From NCBI GenBank assembly GCA_944392695.1, contig CALXXN010000011.1, forward strand, positions 1 through 64,000: a DNA stretch of 64,000 nucleotides, in the 5' to 3' direction. Below the pieces are notes generated by a model. That model was not told the origin of the DNA. It saw only the letters and a program-made list of their open reading frames with translations, and searched no databases. This document shows, piece after piece, positions 26,949 through 35,445 of this stretch. A program made the translations under genes and the position numbers. The stretch's first letter is position 1; every line of letters begins with the position of its first letter. The stretch is from an uncultured Spirochaetales bacterium (GTDB taxonomy: Bacteria; Spirochaetota; Spirochaetia; Sphaerochaetales; Sphaerochaetaceae).

Positions 26949-26987
26949 GATCTCAAAAAAGTGCGTATATACGCAGATATTTGAAAT
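26949..26987. repeat. 39-bp direct repeat, copy 2 (after the ATPase)
   Basis: Exact copy of 25518-25556, same orientation, 13 bp after the ATPase stop. The flanking bases differ at once on both sides (a/c before, a/g after), so the identity is confined to the 39 bases. Confidence 0.95.
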
Positions 26988-26997
26988 GTACGCTGAC

Positions 26998-28128
26998 TTA
27001 GGAGATGAGGCTTGCTGTCAGGAGGATGGCCAGGAAGAGGAAGTTGAGGACGAGGAATGTGGTGACGAATCCTCCCTTGTTGGCAGTTTCCTTCTTGAAA
27101 TACAGCTTCATTGAGATCAGCGACGCAAGAGATGCTATCGGGGTTCCAAGTCCTCCGATATTGGTTCCGATGAGGACCTCTGTGAAGTCTTCAGTGAATG
27201 GCGATAGCAGTATTGCCGCAGGGACATTGCTTATGACTTGTGAGACCATCGCTGGAACAGCCACAGGGTGGTTTCCCATCGCTGTTGGAATCAGCGAGGC
27301 AACTGCATCGATGTTCCTGATGTTCCCGCTGAATATGAAGAAACAGATGAAGGTCAGCAACAGGATGTAATCAATCCTCTTGAGGACGGTCCTGTCGAAG
27401 ATGATGAGGATCAGGAACACTACTGTGAACAACACTTTCCAGCTGATCAAAGAGAAGACGGAGAGCATGGCTGTTGCGAGGAGGGCGAGGTAAAGCGCTG
27501 TCCGCCTTTTATCCAGTGCACCAGTTACCCCTTCCTGCCCACCATCCAGTTCCGCGCCTTTCGATAGGAGCAGGCGAGACGCCAACGCCACCATGATTGC
27601 TGATAGCACCGAATAGGGGAGGATTGTTGAGAAGAATCCTCCAGCCTGTACGTTGAAGTGTGAGCAGATGAATATGTTCTGAGGGTTGCCGACTGGTGTC
27701 GTCATCGAACCTAGGTTAGCGCTGATGGTCTCCAGGACTATGACGCGTATCTGATAGCGTTCACTGCATCCTGCCCTGTCCAAGAGCATGATGGTGAAGG
27801 GGACGAACATCAGCAGGGCCACGTCGTTTGTGAAGAACATCGATGAGACGAAGACAATGGCTATCAGCAGGAAGGAGAGTGTTGTAGAAGACGTCGTCCT
27901 TCTGACCATCACCCCTGCGATTGAATCGAAGAAGCCCGAGGCCTTGAGGCCTTCTGAAACCGCCATCAGGGAGAAGAGCATCCCAAGTGTCCTGAAATCG
28001 ATGGCATCAACCCACTGGACTGATGGAGGATTGAAGAAAGCTGATACGACAGCTGCACAGAGCGCTATCGTGAATACCATTTCACGTTTGATGAAGGAAA
28101 TCATACCAGCGGGTGATGATATGCTCAT
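26998..28128 (-). CDS. SLC13/ArsB-NhaD-type ion permease
   Basis: Ion transporter superfamily permease of 376 residues with about ten membrane helices. Conserved features are VSSMFFTNDVALLMFVPF and SANLGSMTTPVGNPQNIFIC, the latter being the helix-hairpin motif of the family, with a second half TNIGGLGTPIASLASLIS. Substrate (dicarboxylate, anion or sodium/proton) cannot be assigned. It is 32 bp downstream of the ATPase gene ending at 28161 on the same strand. Two in-frame ATGs (28128, 28104) flank a long hairpin that includes the first start codon. Confidence 0.85.
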   Translation of the reverse strand: MSISSPAGMISFIKREMVFTIALCAAVVSAFFNPPSVQWVDAIDFRTLGMLFSLMAVSEGLKASGFFDSIAGVMVRRTTSSTTLSFLLIAIVFVSSMFFTNDVALLMFVPFTIMLLDRAGCSERYQIRVIVLETISANLGSMTTPVGNPQNIFICSHFNVQAGGFFSTILPYSVLSAIMVALASRLLLSKGAELDGGQEGVTGALDKRRTALYLALLATAMLSVFSLISWKVLFTVVFLILIIFDRTVLKRIDYILLLTFICFFIFSGNIRNIDAVASLIPTAMGNHPVAVPAMVSQVISNVPAAILLSPFTEDFTEVLIGTNIGGLGTPIASLASLISMKLYFKKETANKGGFVTTFLVLNFLFLAILLTASLIS

Positions 28129-28140
28129 CCCGGCTGGTAT
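28103..28140 (-). promoter_or_regulatory. Hairpin enclosing a start codon
   Basis: ATACCAGC at 28103-28110 pairs with GCTGGTAT at 28133-28140, and GGG(TG)ATGA pairs with TCATCCC inside it. On the minus strand the permease start codon at 28128 lies within the stem. It may hide the start or act as an attenuator between the ATPase gene and the permease. Confidence 0.5.
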
Positions 28141-28160
28141 TCAAGTAATGTCCCGCCATT

Positions 28161-29519
28161 TCACAGCCCTGGATTGTAGAGGTCTTCTCCTGAGATATAT
28201 ACAGCCTTGTCATCTGTGAAGCGGAAACCTGATGCCGAAATGAAACCAATCCTCCTTGGTTTGAATGATGGGATTGCATTCATCTTGCGCCCTTCCTCTT
28301 CAATCATGGAAGGAGTCATGGGGTCTTTGAGATATTTCACTTCGTAGATGTCGTAACCGTCATGGAAGTGGAGGGCGGCATCGAATTCCCCATTCGTCCT
28401 TGTCTTCGCATCATCGTATGAGAAGGTCCCGATATTGAGAATCCCAGGCAACCTGCCGGCCTTTGCCAGCCTGGAGAGGTATTCCCTTGCGATTTCTTCG
28501 AAGCGATAGGAGGTGAAGGTATCCAGGCTTCTTGCGATGTAGGAATCGAAGAACGTACCTTCTCCGAGTATTGATATCGCACTCTTGTTAGGGAAGACGT
28601 ATGCATAGTAAAAGCGTAGGAGGTTGTCGTTTATCTCGTAGCGTGTTTTCTTCTTGTTGCCAGGGTCGTTGATTGTAGCCCTCTTGCTGACAACTCCCAT
28701 GTCTTCAAGTATGGACAACCTTTCAGCCGCATAACCATTAGAGCGGCTACCTAGGTTTGATTGTATCTCTCTGTAGCTTTTCTTTCCGTTTGCCAGTGTT
28801 GCCAGGATTTCATTGATTCCATCCATTTTCTTCAGTTCTTTGAAAAGCAGGTGCTCGACATAGTTTCGAGCCTTGCTGTCCTGGGCAAGTATCAACTTCA
28901 TGATATTCGACCTGAGGCCTGCATCAAGGTCCAGGCTGTCATTGATATATGGACATCCTCCAAAGACTGAATAGTATTCAATTTTCTCCTTTGTCGGGAC
29001 ATCTGGGTAGAAGAGGGCTGAGTCAAGATAGTCCATCGATTCCAGATGGATGACTGGGTCGAAGCGTCCGAAAAGAGGATTTTCCTCTTTGAGCAGCTTC
29101 TTCATGGCGGTGACGTAAGAACCACAAAGTATGATTTTCATTCCAGGAGGGCATTGGTCTATCGCGACCTGCATGAGGGAATCGATGGAGACATCCTCTT
29201 CCTTCAGGTGGAGGTTCTGGTATTCATCTATCACGACTACGACGTCACCTTCCTTTCTTGCCAGCTCGTTGAAAGCATCAAGGAAGGTCGCATAAGGCAT
29301 CACAGGGTTGAAGCCCGCAGAAGAACAGAAAAGCCTCAGATTGGCACCTACTGACGCTTCCACACATTCAAAGTAGATGAAGTTCCTCACCATTTCCTTG
29401 AGTTCTTCTTGGATGAGATAACTCTTGCCTATGCGGCGCAAGCCATAAATCATGCATGCCTTGCTCCTGCCATTGACGAACTCCTTGAGGGCCTGTCTTT
29501 CTTTCAGTCTACCTATCAT
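28161..29519 (-). CDS. AAA ATPase of the archaeal-type family with DUF234 domain
   Basis: About 452 residues. Walker A is in ACMIYGLRRIGKSYLIQ, Walker B in VVVVIDEYQNL, sensor in IILCGSYVTAMKKL. The C-terminal part has a winged-helix region (SYREIQSNLGSRSN), the DUF234 segment NDNLLRFYYAYVFPNK and an intact PD-(D/E)xK-like pair GEFDAALHF and YEVKYLKD. ATG 29519 gives MIGRLKERQALKEF; a TTG at 29555 would start inside the inverted repeat and is rejected. It belongs to the same broad group as the other two ATPases here, but keeps the nuclease-like Lys. Function unknown. Confidence 0.88.
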   Translation of the reverse strand: MIGRLKERQALKEFVNGRSKACMIYGLRRIGKSYLIQEELKEMVRNFIYFECVEASVGANLRLFCSSAGFNPVMPYATFLDAFNELARKEGDVVVVIDEYQNLHLKEEDVSIDSLMQVAIDQCPPGMKIILCGSYVTAMKKLLKEENPLFGRFDPVIHLESMDYLDSALFYPDVPTKEKIEYYSVFGGCPYINDSLDLDAGLRSNIMKLILAQDSKARNYVEHLLFKELKKMDGINEILATLANGKKSYREIQSNLGSRSNGYAAERLSILEDMGVVSKRATINDPGNKKKTRYEINDNLLRFYYAYVFPNKSAISILGEGTFFDSYIARSLDTFTSYRFEEIAREYLSRLAKAGRLPGILNIGTFSYDDAKTRTNGEFDAALHFHDGYDIYEVKYLKDPMTPSMIEEEGRKMNAIPSFKPRRIGFISASGFRFTDDKAVYISGEDLYNPGL

Positions 29520-29531
29520 GCCATGTCCCTT

Positions 29532-29570
29532 TTTACTTAGTTTAGATTGACTCAATATAAACTAAGTAAA
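29532..29570. repeat. 13-bp inverted repeat upstream of the ATPase
   Basis: TTTACTTAGTTTA at 29532-29544 and TAAACTAAGTAAA at 29558-29570 are perfect inverted copies with a 13-bp spacer. They sit 13-51 bp upstream of the ATG at 29519, overlapping the expected promoter. Confidence 0.85.
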
Positions 29571-29746
29571 ATGTAACACGAAACACGTATATATGGAAGG
29601 TTGGAATGGTGTTGTTTTCAGCGTGGATGAGAGACTATTCCGCTGCGGACAGTAGGTGAATGTCTCCAATTTGAGTTGGCATGTGTCCAGTCAACTCTTG
29701 AAGGATGCTGTATGCAGGATTAACCTCATAGGTGAGGAGGCCCGCC

Positions 29747-30769
29747 ATGACTATTCCCGCGTGTTCTGGCTTTTCTTTCAAGAGTGCTGATGGAAAGCAC
29801 TTCCTTGGTCGTACATATGACATGTTCGGCACCTTGGATGCCAACAGGATCACAGTCCTGGCACCTGGCTATGAGCTGGGCTTCTCGCCTTCTGGAAAGG
29901 GTGGATCTGCCCGTCTGTCCAATGGCTTGATCGGCAATGCGATCAAAGGCCCATCGTTCCATATATTCACCGATGCCATGAATGAGCATGGCCTGATGGC
30001 CACCTTGCAGAATTATCCTGGATGCGGCCACTACAACACACAGGTGGGAGAAGGGCGTACTGATCTCCATCCTGCTTTCTTCATCCCTTATATCCTTGGC
30101 TGCTGCAGGTCTGTCAGCGAGGTCGTGGAGGAGGTGCGCCGGATCAACCTGACGGATGAGCCGATCTTCGGAGCCGCGATGTCTGTCCATTATCTTGTGT
30201 CGGATAGGAGCGGGGAGGCCATCATAGTGGAGCCCGACGAGGGTGGTATAAGCGTACATCGAAATACAATTGGAGTGATGACGAACGCTCCTGGATACCA
30301 GTGGCAGCTTACGAACCTGCGCAACTATGTAGGTGTGTCAAATGTGCATACTCCTCCACGAGGACTCCTCGGTGTGACGATAGAGCCCTTTGGCCATGGC
30401 ACAGGTGGAAGCTATGGCCTGCCTGGCAGTTATTCCTCACCAGATCGTTTTGTCCGCCTGGCCTTTGCCAAGGAATTCGCACCAGATGCCACAGGAGAGC
30501 TGGAGGCGGTTTCAAGGATGTTCGACCTCTTCTCGACTGTCCATGTCCCAGCAGGCATGCTGAGGGCGGCGGTTGACAGCCCGGAGTATGAGGTGACGCT
30601 GTGCACCACTGTCATGTGCGCAGAAAGCCTGACCTACTATTTCTCCCCAGCTGCAAACCGTAGGATCAGCGCCTACAGGTTGGACAAGGCCTTGAAGGCC
30701 ATGCCTGACGGTGTCCATGTCTCCTACTACGATATCCCAGGAACAGAGGATATTGATTACGTGGTTTGA
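29747..30769 (+). CDS. Ntn-type C-N hydrolase (choloylglycine hydrolase/penicillin acylase family)
   Basis: About 340 residues. The nucleophile is probably Cys6 in MTIPACSGFSFKS, exposed by removal of a five-residue prepeptide, followed by the conserved Arg/Asp in HFLGRTYDMFG. NAPGYQWQLTNLRNYVGVSN is the conserved Asn/oxyanion region of the family. Bile-salt hydrolase or acyl-amide hydrolase activity is possible; most bile-salt enzymes have Cys at position 2. ATG 29747 lies six bases after GAGGAGG; the GTG at 29732 overlaps that site. No signal peptide. Divergent from the ATPase at 28161. Confidence 0.88.
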   Translation: MTIPACSGFSFKSADGKHFLGRTYDMFGTLDANRITVLAPGYELGFSPSGKGGSARLSNGLIGNAIKGPSFHIFTDAMNEHGLMATLQNYPGCGHYNTQVGEGRTDLHPAFFIPYILGCCRSVSEVVEEVRRINLTDEPIFGAAMSVHYLVSDRSGEAIIVEPDEGGISVHRNTIGVMTNAPGYQWQLTNLRNYVGVSNVHTPPRGLLGVTIEPFGHGTGGSYGLPGSYSSPDRFVRLAFAKEFAPDATGELEAVSRMFDLFSTVHVPAGMLRAAVDSPEYEVTLCTTVMCAESLTYYFSPAANRRISAYRLDKALKAMPDGVHVSYYDIPGTEDIDYVV

Positions 30770-30776
30770 TTGATTC

Positions 30777-30812
30777 AAGCATCTGGATGGAATCCCCCAT
30801 CCGGATGCTTTT
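30777..30812. terminator. Terminator between convergent genes
   Basis: AAGCATCTGGATGG-AATCCC-CCATCCGGATGCTT has 14 pairs with one G-T and is followed by TT on the plus strand. It lies between the Ntn hydrolase and the convergent ATPase gene and can serve both. Confidence 0.8.
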
Positions 30813-30847
30813 GAGGATGCTGTGATCGAGTGTCCTCTTGGACGGGC

Positions 30848-32128
30848 TTAGTGTTTTGCTTTGGTTGTGAGCCACTCGTATGCGGGAATCATTTGTATGG
30901 TTTTCCCTTCGATTTGGAGCTCCTTCTTATCATGGTCGGTTATCAAGAGGAGTTCATTGCAGCCAGTCTTCCTTGATACTTCGATGAGCCCCTTCACCTC
31001 TCGGTTGAATGTTTTTCCTTTTGATATGTCATAGCTTACTTGGACTGCCATTTCCACGGAAAGACCACTACATACCAGGAAGTCGCACTCACAAGTGTTG
31101 TCCTCATAATACGCCAAGTCTTTTGCTTCAGGATTGAAGCGTCTGAGCAGTTCTATGAAGACAATGCACTCCAAACGCCATCCAAGGTTTTCTGGTGCGA
31201 ACGCATCCTTGCGCCTGTTCATCAGGGCGACATCAACTGGATATATCTTGTCTCCAGTAACGCGGACTTTGCTCTTGCTTGAATACTTTGGAAGTCTGCA
31301 CATCAAATACCCTTTTTCCAGATAAGAGACATAATTCTTCAATGTGTGGACTGAATTGAAGTCGAAAAGCTTGCAAAGTCTAGTTGCGTTGAGTTTTGCC
31401 GGGGCGGTGTTCATCAGATGGTGTGCAAGACGTTCGAAAGATTCCTTGTAGAGGATCCGGAAGCGTTTCTCAATATCATTTTCAAGGATTCCTGTCACAA
31501 GTGAATTGATATACTCATCCTTACGCCTGACCTTCAGGAGTTCTGGGAACCCCCCTTCATGCAGGTAATCGGAGAAGGCCCTGCTAAGCAGGCCCCTTTC
31601 CCTTGTTGTACCTGATTCCTGTGTGATCTGCCTGGCCTCACAGTACTCGCTGAAAGAGAAGGGGTAGAGTTCGATTTTCATATGCCTTCCAGTGAGATGT
31701 GTGGCTAATTCACTCGATAGCAGTTTTGCATTGGAACCCGTCATGAGCACATGCATGCCTTTCCTCAACAGCCTGTTCACAAAGTGTTGCCACCCATCAA
31801 CATCTTGTATTTCATCGAGGAAGATGTGGTTGAAGTCCCCGTAGATCTTGTAGAGCCTCTCAAGCATGATGTTCAAATCATCAGAGTTGAAACTAATGAG
31901 CTGTTCATCTTCAAAGTTGACATAGGCGAATAGCAGGTTTGCATTCTTTATGACGTTTATGCAGAGTATTGATTTCCCAGAACGCCTGACTCCAATCACA
32001 CATTGAGCTAGGTCACTTGTCAAATCGACCAGGTCTTCTTCTGGGCGGTGCAGCCAAGTCTTGCGCAGTAATGAGTTGAATTCTTCAGCCTGGTCCAGGA
32101 GGACTTGTTCGAGTTTGATAGGATCCAT
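30848..32128 (-). CDS. AAA ATPase with DUF4143 C-terminal domain
   Basis: 426 residues. Walker A is in CVIGVRRSGKSILCINVI, Walker B in HIFLDEIQDVDGWQHFVNRL, sensor in VLMTGSNAKLLSSELATHLT, and FSFSEYCE is the DUF4143 family loop. The C-terminal nuclease-like fold (NTCECDFLVCSG, MAVQVSYDI) has Gln in place of the usual Lys. The GAT/ATG at 32128 follows no strong ribosome site. Upstream, four copies of AAAA(C/G)TGCA(C/T)TA spaced exactly 32 bp precede the gene. Same family as the genes at 25634 and the remnant at 39314. Confidence 0.9.
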   Translation of the reverse strand: MDPIKLEQVLLDQAEEFNSLLRKTWLHRPEEDLVDLTSDLAQCVIGVRRSGKSILCINVIKNANLLFAYVNFEDEQLISFNSDDLNIMLERLYKIYGDFNHIFLDEIQDVDGWQHFVNRLLRKGMHVLMTGSNAKLLSSELATHLTGRHMKIELYPFSFSEYCEARQITQESGTTRERGLLSRAFSDYLHEGGFPELLKVRRKDEYINSLVTGILENDIEKRFRILYKESFERLAHHLMNTAPAKLNATRLCKLFDFNSVHTLKNYVSYLEKGYLMCRLPKYSSKSKVRVTGDKIYPVDVALMNRRKDAFAPENLGWRLECIVFIELLRRFNPEAKDLAYYEDNTCECDFLVCSGLSVEMAVQVSYDISKGKTFNREVKGLIEVSRKTGCNELLLITDHDKKELQIEGKTIQMIPAYEWLTTKAKH

Positions 32129-32144
32129 GTATCAACTATAAGTA

Positions 32145-32253
32145 AAACTGCACTAATCTGCAAGTTAATGGTATTTAAAAGTGCATTATCTTAGGGTTTG
32201 TTAGCAGAAAAACTGCACTATTTCTTAGGTTTTGGCTCGCAAAAGTGCACTAT
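32145..32253. repeat. Four motif copies with an exact 32-bp period
   Basis: AAAACTGCACTA at 32145, AAAAGTGCATTA at 32177, AAAACTGCACTA at 32209 and AAAAGTGCACTA at 32241. The starts are exactly 32 bp apart, about three helical turns, and position five alternates C,G,C,G. The array occupies the upstream region of the ATPase (start 32128) and probably binds a protein on one DNA face. The 20-bp intervals are unlike each other except for a shared CTTAGG(G/T)TTTG after copies two and three. Confidence 0.9.
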
Positions 32254-32365
32254 TTTGTCAGTTTTCCTTATCCCTGTTTGTAACATGAAGTGCTAATTGG
32301 ATGAAAAATAATGGCTTCTGAATGGGCTTCCTCCTACCTATACTCTCCTTCGGAGGGTGGATTGG

Positions 32366-33715
32366 ATGATTATTGGAGAGAGTGACAAATATCTGTTTGA
32401 ACAGATGAGCGTGCCCAAGGCGGTCATGACACTGGCCATACCGACAATCATCAGCCAGGTTGTCACAATGATTTACAACCTGGCTGATACCTTCTTCATA
32501 GGTCAGCTTGGGAATCCTGGCATGGTCGCGGCCGTGTCTTCTGTCTCGCCATGGTTCAACCTGCTGACCGCTCTTAGCAACCTCTTTGGGCTAGGTGCAA
32601 GCAGCCTGATCTCCCGTTTCATGGGAGCGGGCAGGACCGGGGATATCAAGTATGTGTCCTCGTTCAGCATATGGGCTGGTGTGGTTGTCACAGCCTTGTT
32701 CTCCATCCTGTCATACTTGTTCAGGGAACCACTGCTTGCTTTTCTTGGCGCCAGCGCTGACACTTACGCTTATGCAGAGAGCTATCTCTTCTGGGTTGTC
32801 TGCATTGGTGGTATCCCCACCATGGTTTCGCTTGCGCTTGGGCACCTGCTCAGGAGCGAAGGCCACGCAAGGCAGTCAAGCACAGGCATGATGTTTGGCG
32901 GAATCCTGAATGTGTTGCTCGACCCTGTGTTCATCTTCATCTTCGGCATGGGGGTCGCAGGTGCTGCGATAGCGACAATGTTGTCAAATGCCCTGTCTGT
33001 CGTCTTCTTCGCAGTGACCTACCTCAGGCTTGGTGACAAGACAGCTGTATCTTTCTCTCCACGTGTCTTCACCTTCCGTTTCATGGGGGATGTCTTTTCC
33101 GTAGGTCTCGCATCTGCATTGGCGACAGCACTTGGCAACGCCTCGAACATGACAATGGTCCATCTGGCGTCAGCCTATGGTGACATAACTGTTGCTGCCT
33201 ATGGGATTGTGAAGAGGATCGACCAGCTGCCATTGAACGTGTCGATGGGGCTCTGCCAGGGATTCATGCCGCTTGTGGGCTATAACTATGCGTCGGGGGA
33301 TTACAAGAGGATGCGCAGCATCTCTGTGTTCTCATGGGTCGCCGCGATGATCATGTCCCTTTGTTTCGTCCTCATCTTTGAAGTCTTCTCCCCGATGATC
33401 CTCCGGCTCTTCATAAGAGAAGATGCGACAAGCACACTGGGCGCCATGTTCTTGCGCATCGCCTGCATCGCCGTACCCTTCACCTCGATCAACTTCCTTA
33501 TCAGCTATACGCTGCAAGCAATGGGCAAGGGCCTTCAATCCGCCATCCTCACATCATGCAGGCAGGGTTTGTTGAACATCCCACTGCTGATCATCATGGA
33601 CGTCATCATCGGCCTCTATGGCATGATTTGGACACAGTTGGTGGTGGAGCTTATCATGCTTCCTGTCTCACTTGGAATGTATGTTCATACATTCAAACAG
33701 CTTGGAAGAAAATAA
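32366..33715 (+). CDS. MATE-family efflux transporter
   Basis: About 449 residues with twelve membrane helices in two similar halves. MTLAIPTIISQVVTMIYNLA and DTFFIGQLGNPGMVAAVSSV are the N-terminal MATE signature, and the second half repeats it (GLASALATALGNASNMTMVH). It should export drugs or metabolites by sodium or proton antiport. ATG 32366 is eight bases after GGAGGG; the GTG at 32357 overlaps that site. Confidence 0.93.
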   Translation: MIIGESDKYLFEQMSVPKAVMTLAIPTIISQVVTMIYNLADTFFIGQLGNPGMVAAVSSVSPWFNLLTALSNLFGLGASSLISRFMGAGRTGDIKYVSSFSIWAGVVVTALFSILSYLFREPLLAFLGASADTYAYAESYLFWVVCIGGIPTMVSLALGHLLRSEGHARQSSTGMMFGGILNVLLDPVFIFIFGMGVAGAAIATMLSNALSVVFFAVTYLRLGDKTAVSFSPRVFTFRFMGDVFSVGLASALATALGNASNMTMVHLASAYGDITVAAYGIVKRIDQLPLNVSMGLCQGFMPLVGYNYASGDYKRMRSISVFSWVAAMIMSLCFVLIFEVFSPMILRLFIREDATSTLGAMFLRIACIAVPFTSINFLISYTLQAMGKGLQSAILTSCRQGLLNIPLLIIMDVIIGLYGMIWTQLVVELIMLPVSLGMYVHTFKQLGRK

Positions 33716-33923
33716 TGATGGAGCTGCTGGAAATCAAATCGTCGGTGAACCGCCTGTTTGTGTAGTTCGACGACGTTTTGATCTTGTTCCCTTGTCACTC
33801 GGATGTGCGTATCTCAGCAGTTGCATAGGTGTGGTTCTTCTGACATGGTAGGTGGTACTATCAAGGGTGCACGTTTCATCAAGGCCATTGGATTCTTGAT
33901 GACATGCCCAAGGAGATGTGAGC

Positions 33924-34418
33924 ATGAATGAGGATGTCGTAAGGGTGATAGAAGAGCAAGAAGCCAATTTGCGTTTCAAGGACCTGGACCTTGCTGTCAT
34001 CACAAGGGTCTGTGATGAGGCTGTCTCAATCCTGGAACGTCTCAAAGCCCCTTGTTATATCAGGGCGGCAGTTAATGGCACTGTCGTCTACGCCAGGTGT
34101 CTGAATGGTGCCAGCTTGAACAACCAGGAGTGGGCGAGGCGCAAGGCAGCCCTCTGCGAGCGCTATTGGATCAGCTCACTCCATGTCGTCCATAACATGA
34201 CAGCTGGAGGCAAGACCCTTGAGTCCTGTGGCATGTCAGCCTCTGATTATGGCTTCTCTGGAGGTTCGTTCCCAATCCTCCTGCCCAGCGGGATCTGCGT
34301 TGGTTCGGTCACTGTCTCTGGCTTGAAGGGCGAGGAGGACCACCAGGTGGTCGCTACTGCCATGGCCCATGTGCTTGGACTCCAAATCCCCTCAGTGGTG
34401 CCTTACTTTGAGCTTTGA
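33924..34418 (+). CDS. UPF0303 / GlcG-HbpS-like domain protein
   Basis: About 164 residues. EEQEANLRFKDLDLAVI, APCYIRAAVNGTVVYARCLN and EWARRKAALCERYWISSL are typical of the UPF0303 family (heme-degrading/GlcG-like domain). The C-terminal GSVTVSGLKGEEDHQVV matches the usual IGxVxVSGLP segment. Biochemical role is uncertain. ATG 33924 follows AAGGAG by seven bases. No clear operon partner. Confidence 0.85.
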   Translation: MNEDVVRVIEEQEANLRFKDLDLAVITRVCDEAVSILERLKAPCYIRAAVNGTVVYARCLNGASLNNQEWARRKAALCERYWISSLHVVHNMTAGGKTLESCGMSASDYGFSGGSFPILLPSGICVGSVTVSGLKGEEDHQVVATAMAHVLGLQIPSVVPYFEL

Positions 34419-34621
34419 GGTTGGCAGGTTGCCTTGTGCTTCTTCCCGTGCAATGGGGTTATGGCATCTCTGTGTACATTACTCCATATAGGAATCTGGA
34501 CTTTTGCATTCCTGGATGCGGCTCTGTTGCCGGGATGAAGCAGGTATTATCATAAGCCTGGTTGTTGAAATGGCCCATCTGTAAGCGTTCCTGTGTCAAA
34601 GCAGACATTATGGTTGTCCTG

Positions 34622-34664
34622 TTTGCTCCACCAAGTTGTATGAAACACAGCTTTGTGGAGCAAA
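34622..34664. repeat. 14-bp inverted repeat downstream of merR
   Basis: TTTGCTCCACCAAG and CTTTGTGGAGCAAA pair at 13 of 14 positions across a 15-base loop. It lies just beyond the merR stop; no U tract follows on either strand, so terminator function is uncertain. Confidence 0.55.
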
Positions 34665-34674
34665 TCATGCGGCA

Positions 34675-35445
34675 TCAAGCACTTGGTCCGATATACACCT
34701 GTACCTCATAGTCCCACTGGAGTATGCCTGAGAGTATGACCAGCTGTACGGAGAAGTCCGCTTCAGCTTTGTAATCGGACCTTGCCTCTTCCTTCAGTTC
34801 CCTGACAGTCTCCTCACGTTCCTCCTGCGTGCAATTCGCACACAGGTAACGTCCCGCTGGAAGCTTTCTGATACCTGGGATGTCTGTATAACGTATGCAG
34901 AGGGCGAAGAGCCGTTGCCAGTCATCCTCGGCATAAATGCCTGCAAGATCCTCGAAGTAGAACTGCTCCTTCTGCCCTGGACTCATCTTCCCATAGAAGT
35001 TCGACAAGTAGTTCCAGAGGTTGTCCAATGTCGGACTCTCAAGTGTGTCGGACAATAGGATCACCCGTTCTGGAAGCTCCTTGATGGTGACACCAGCGCT
35101 CTTGGATTCCCTCCATTTCAACTTACGCTCGTAATCCGCCTTCGCCGCCTGGATCTTCTTCTTTCCGAGCCGCAGTGTTTCGATTTTCTTATCGGCTTTC
35201 TTCTCCGTCTCATCAAAGAAGGCGATGAGCTTTTCCAGGTCCTCCCATGAGAGCACTTCCTTGATCTCCTTCAATGAGAGGTCCATCATCTGCAAGGCCC
35301 TTACAGTGTTCAGCCTCACGATATCTTGTTGCGTGTAATAGCGGTAGCCCGTCCACTCATCCTTATGGCCGGGCTTCACCAGGCCAATCCTGTCATAGTG
35401 CCTGAGTGTCTCAGCCGTGGTCCCTGCAAGGGCTGCCGCTTCACC
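34675..35445 (-). pseudogene. MerR-family regulator truncated at its 5-prime end
   Basis: The reading frame gives GEAAALAGTTAETLRHYDRI followed by GLVKPGHKDEWTGYRYYTQQ, a MerR DNA-binding domain lacking only its first few residues, then a coiled coil (EKKADKKIETLRLGKKKI) and a C-terminal effector-like region with CANC. The homology ends at about 35445, exactly where a tnpB remnant starts on the opposite strand. The only internal start (GTG at 35379) would remove the DNA-recognition helix. The native start has been lost, so the gene is probably dead or makes a domain-truncated product. Confidence 0.75.

Noticed and set aside
32145-32253. CRISPR-like array
   Set aside because: The conserved unit is only 12-13 bases with 19-20 base intervals, no cas genes are near, and repeats alternate at one base. 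A protein-binding array fits better.
34675-35379. Intact MerR gene starting at GTG 35379
   Set aside because: Homology to the DNA-binding helices continues upstream of that codon to 35445, so a product from 35379 would lack DNA recognition.
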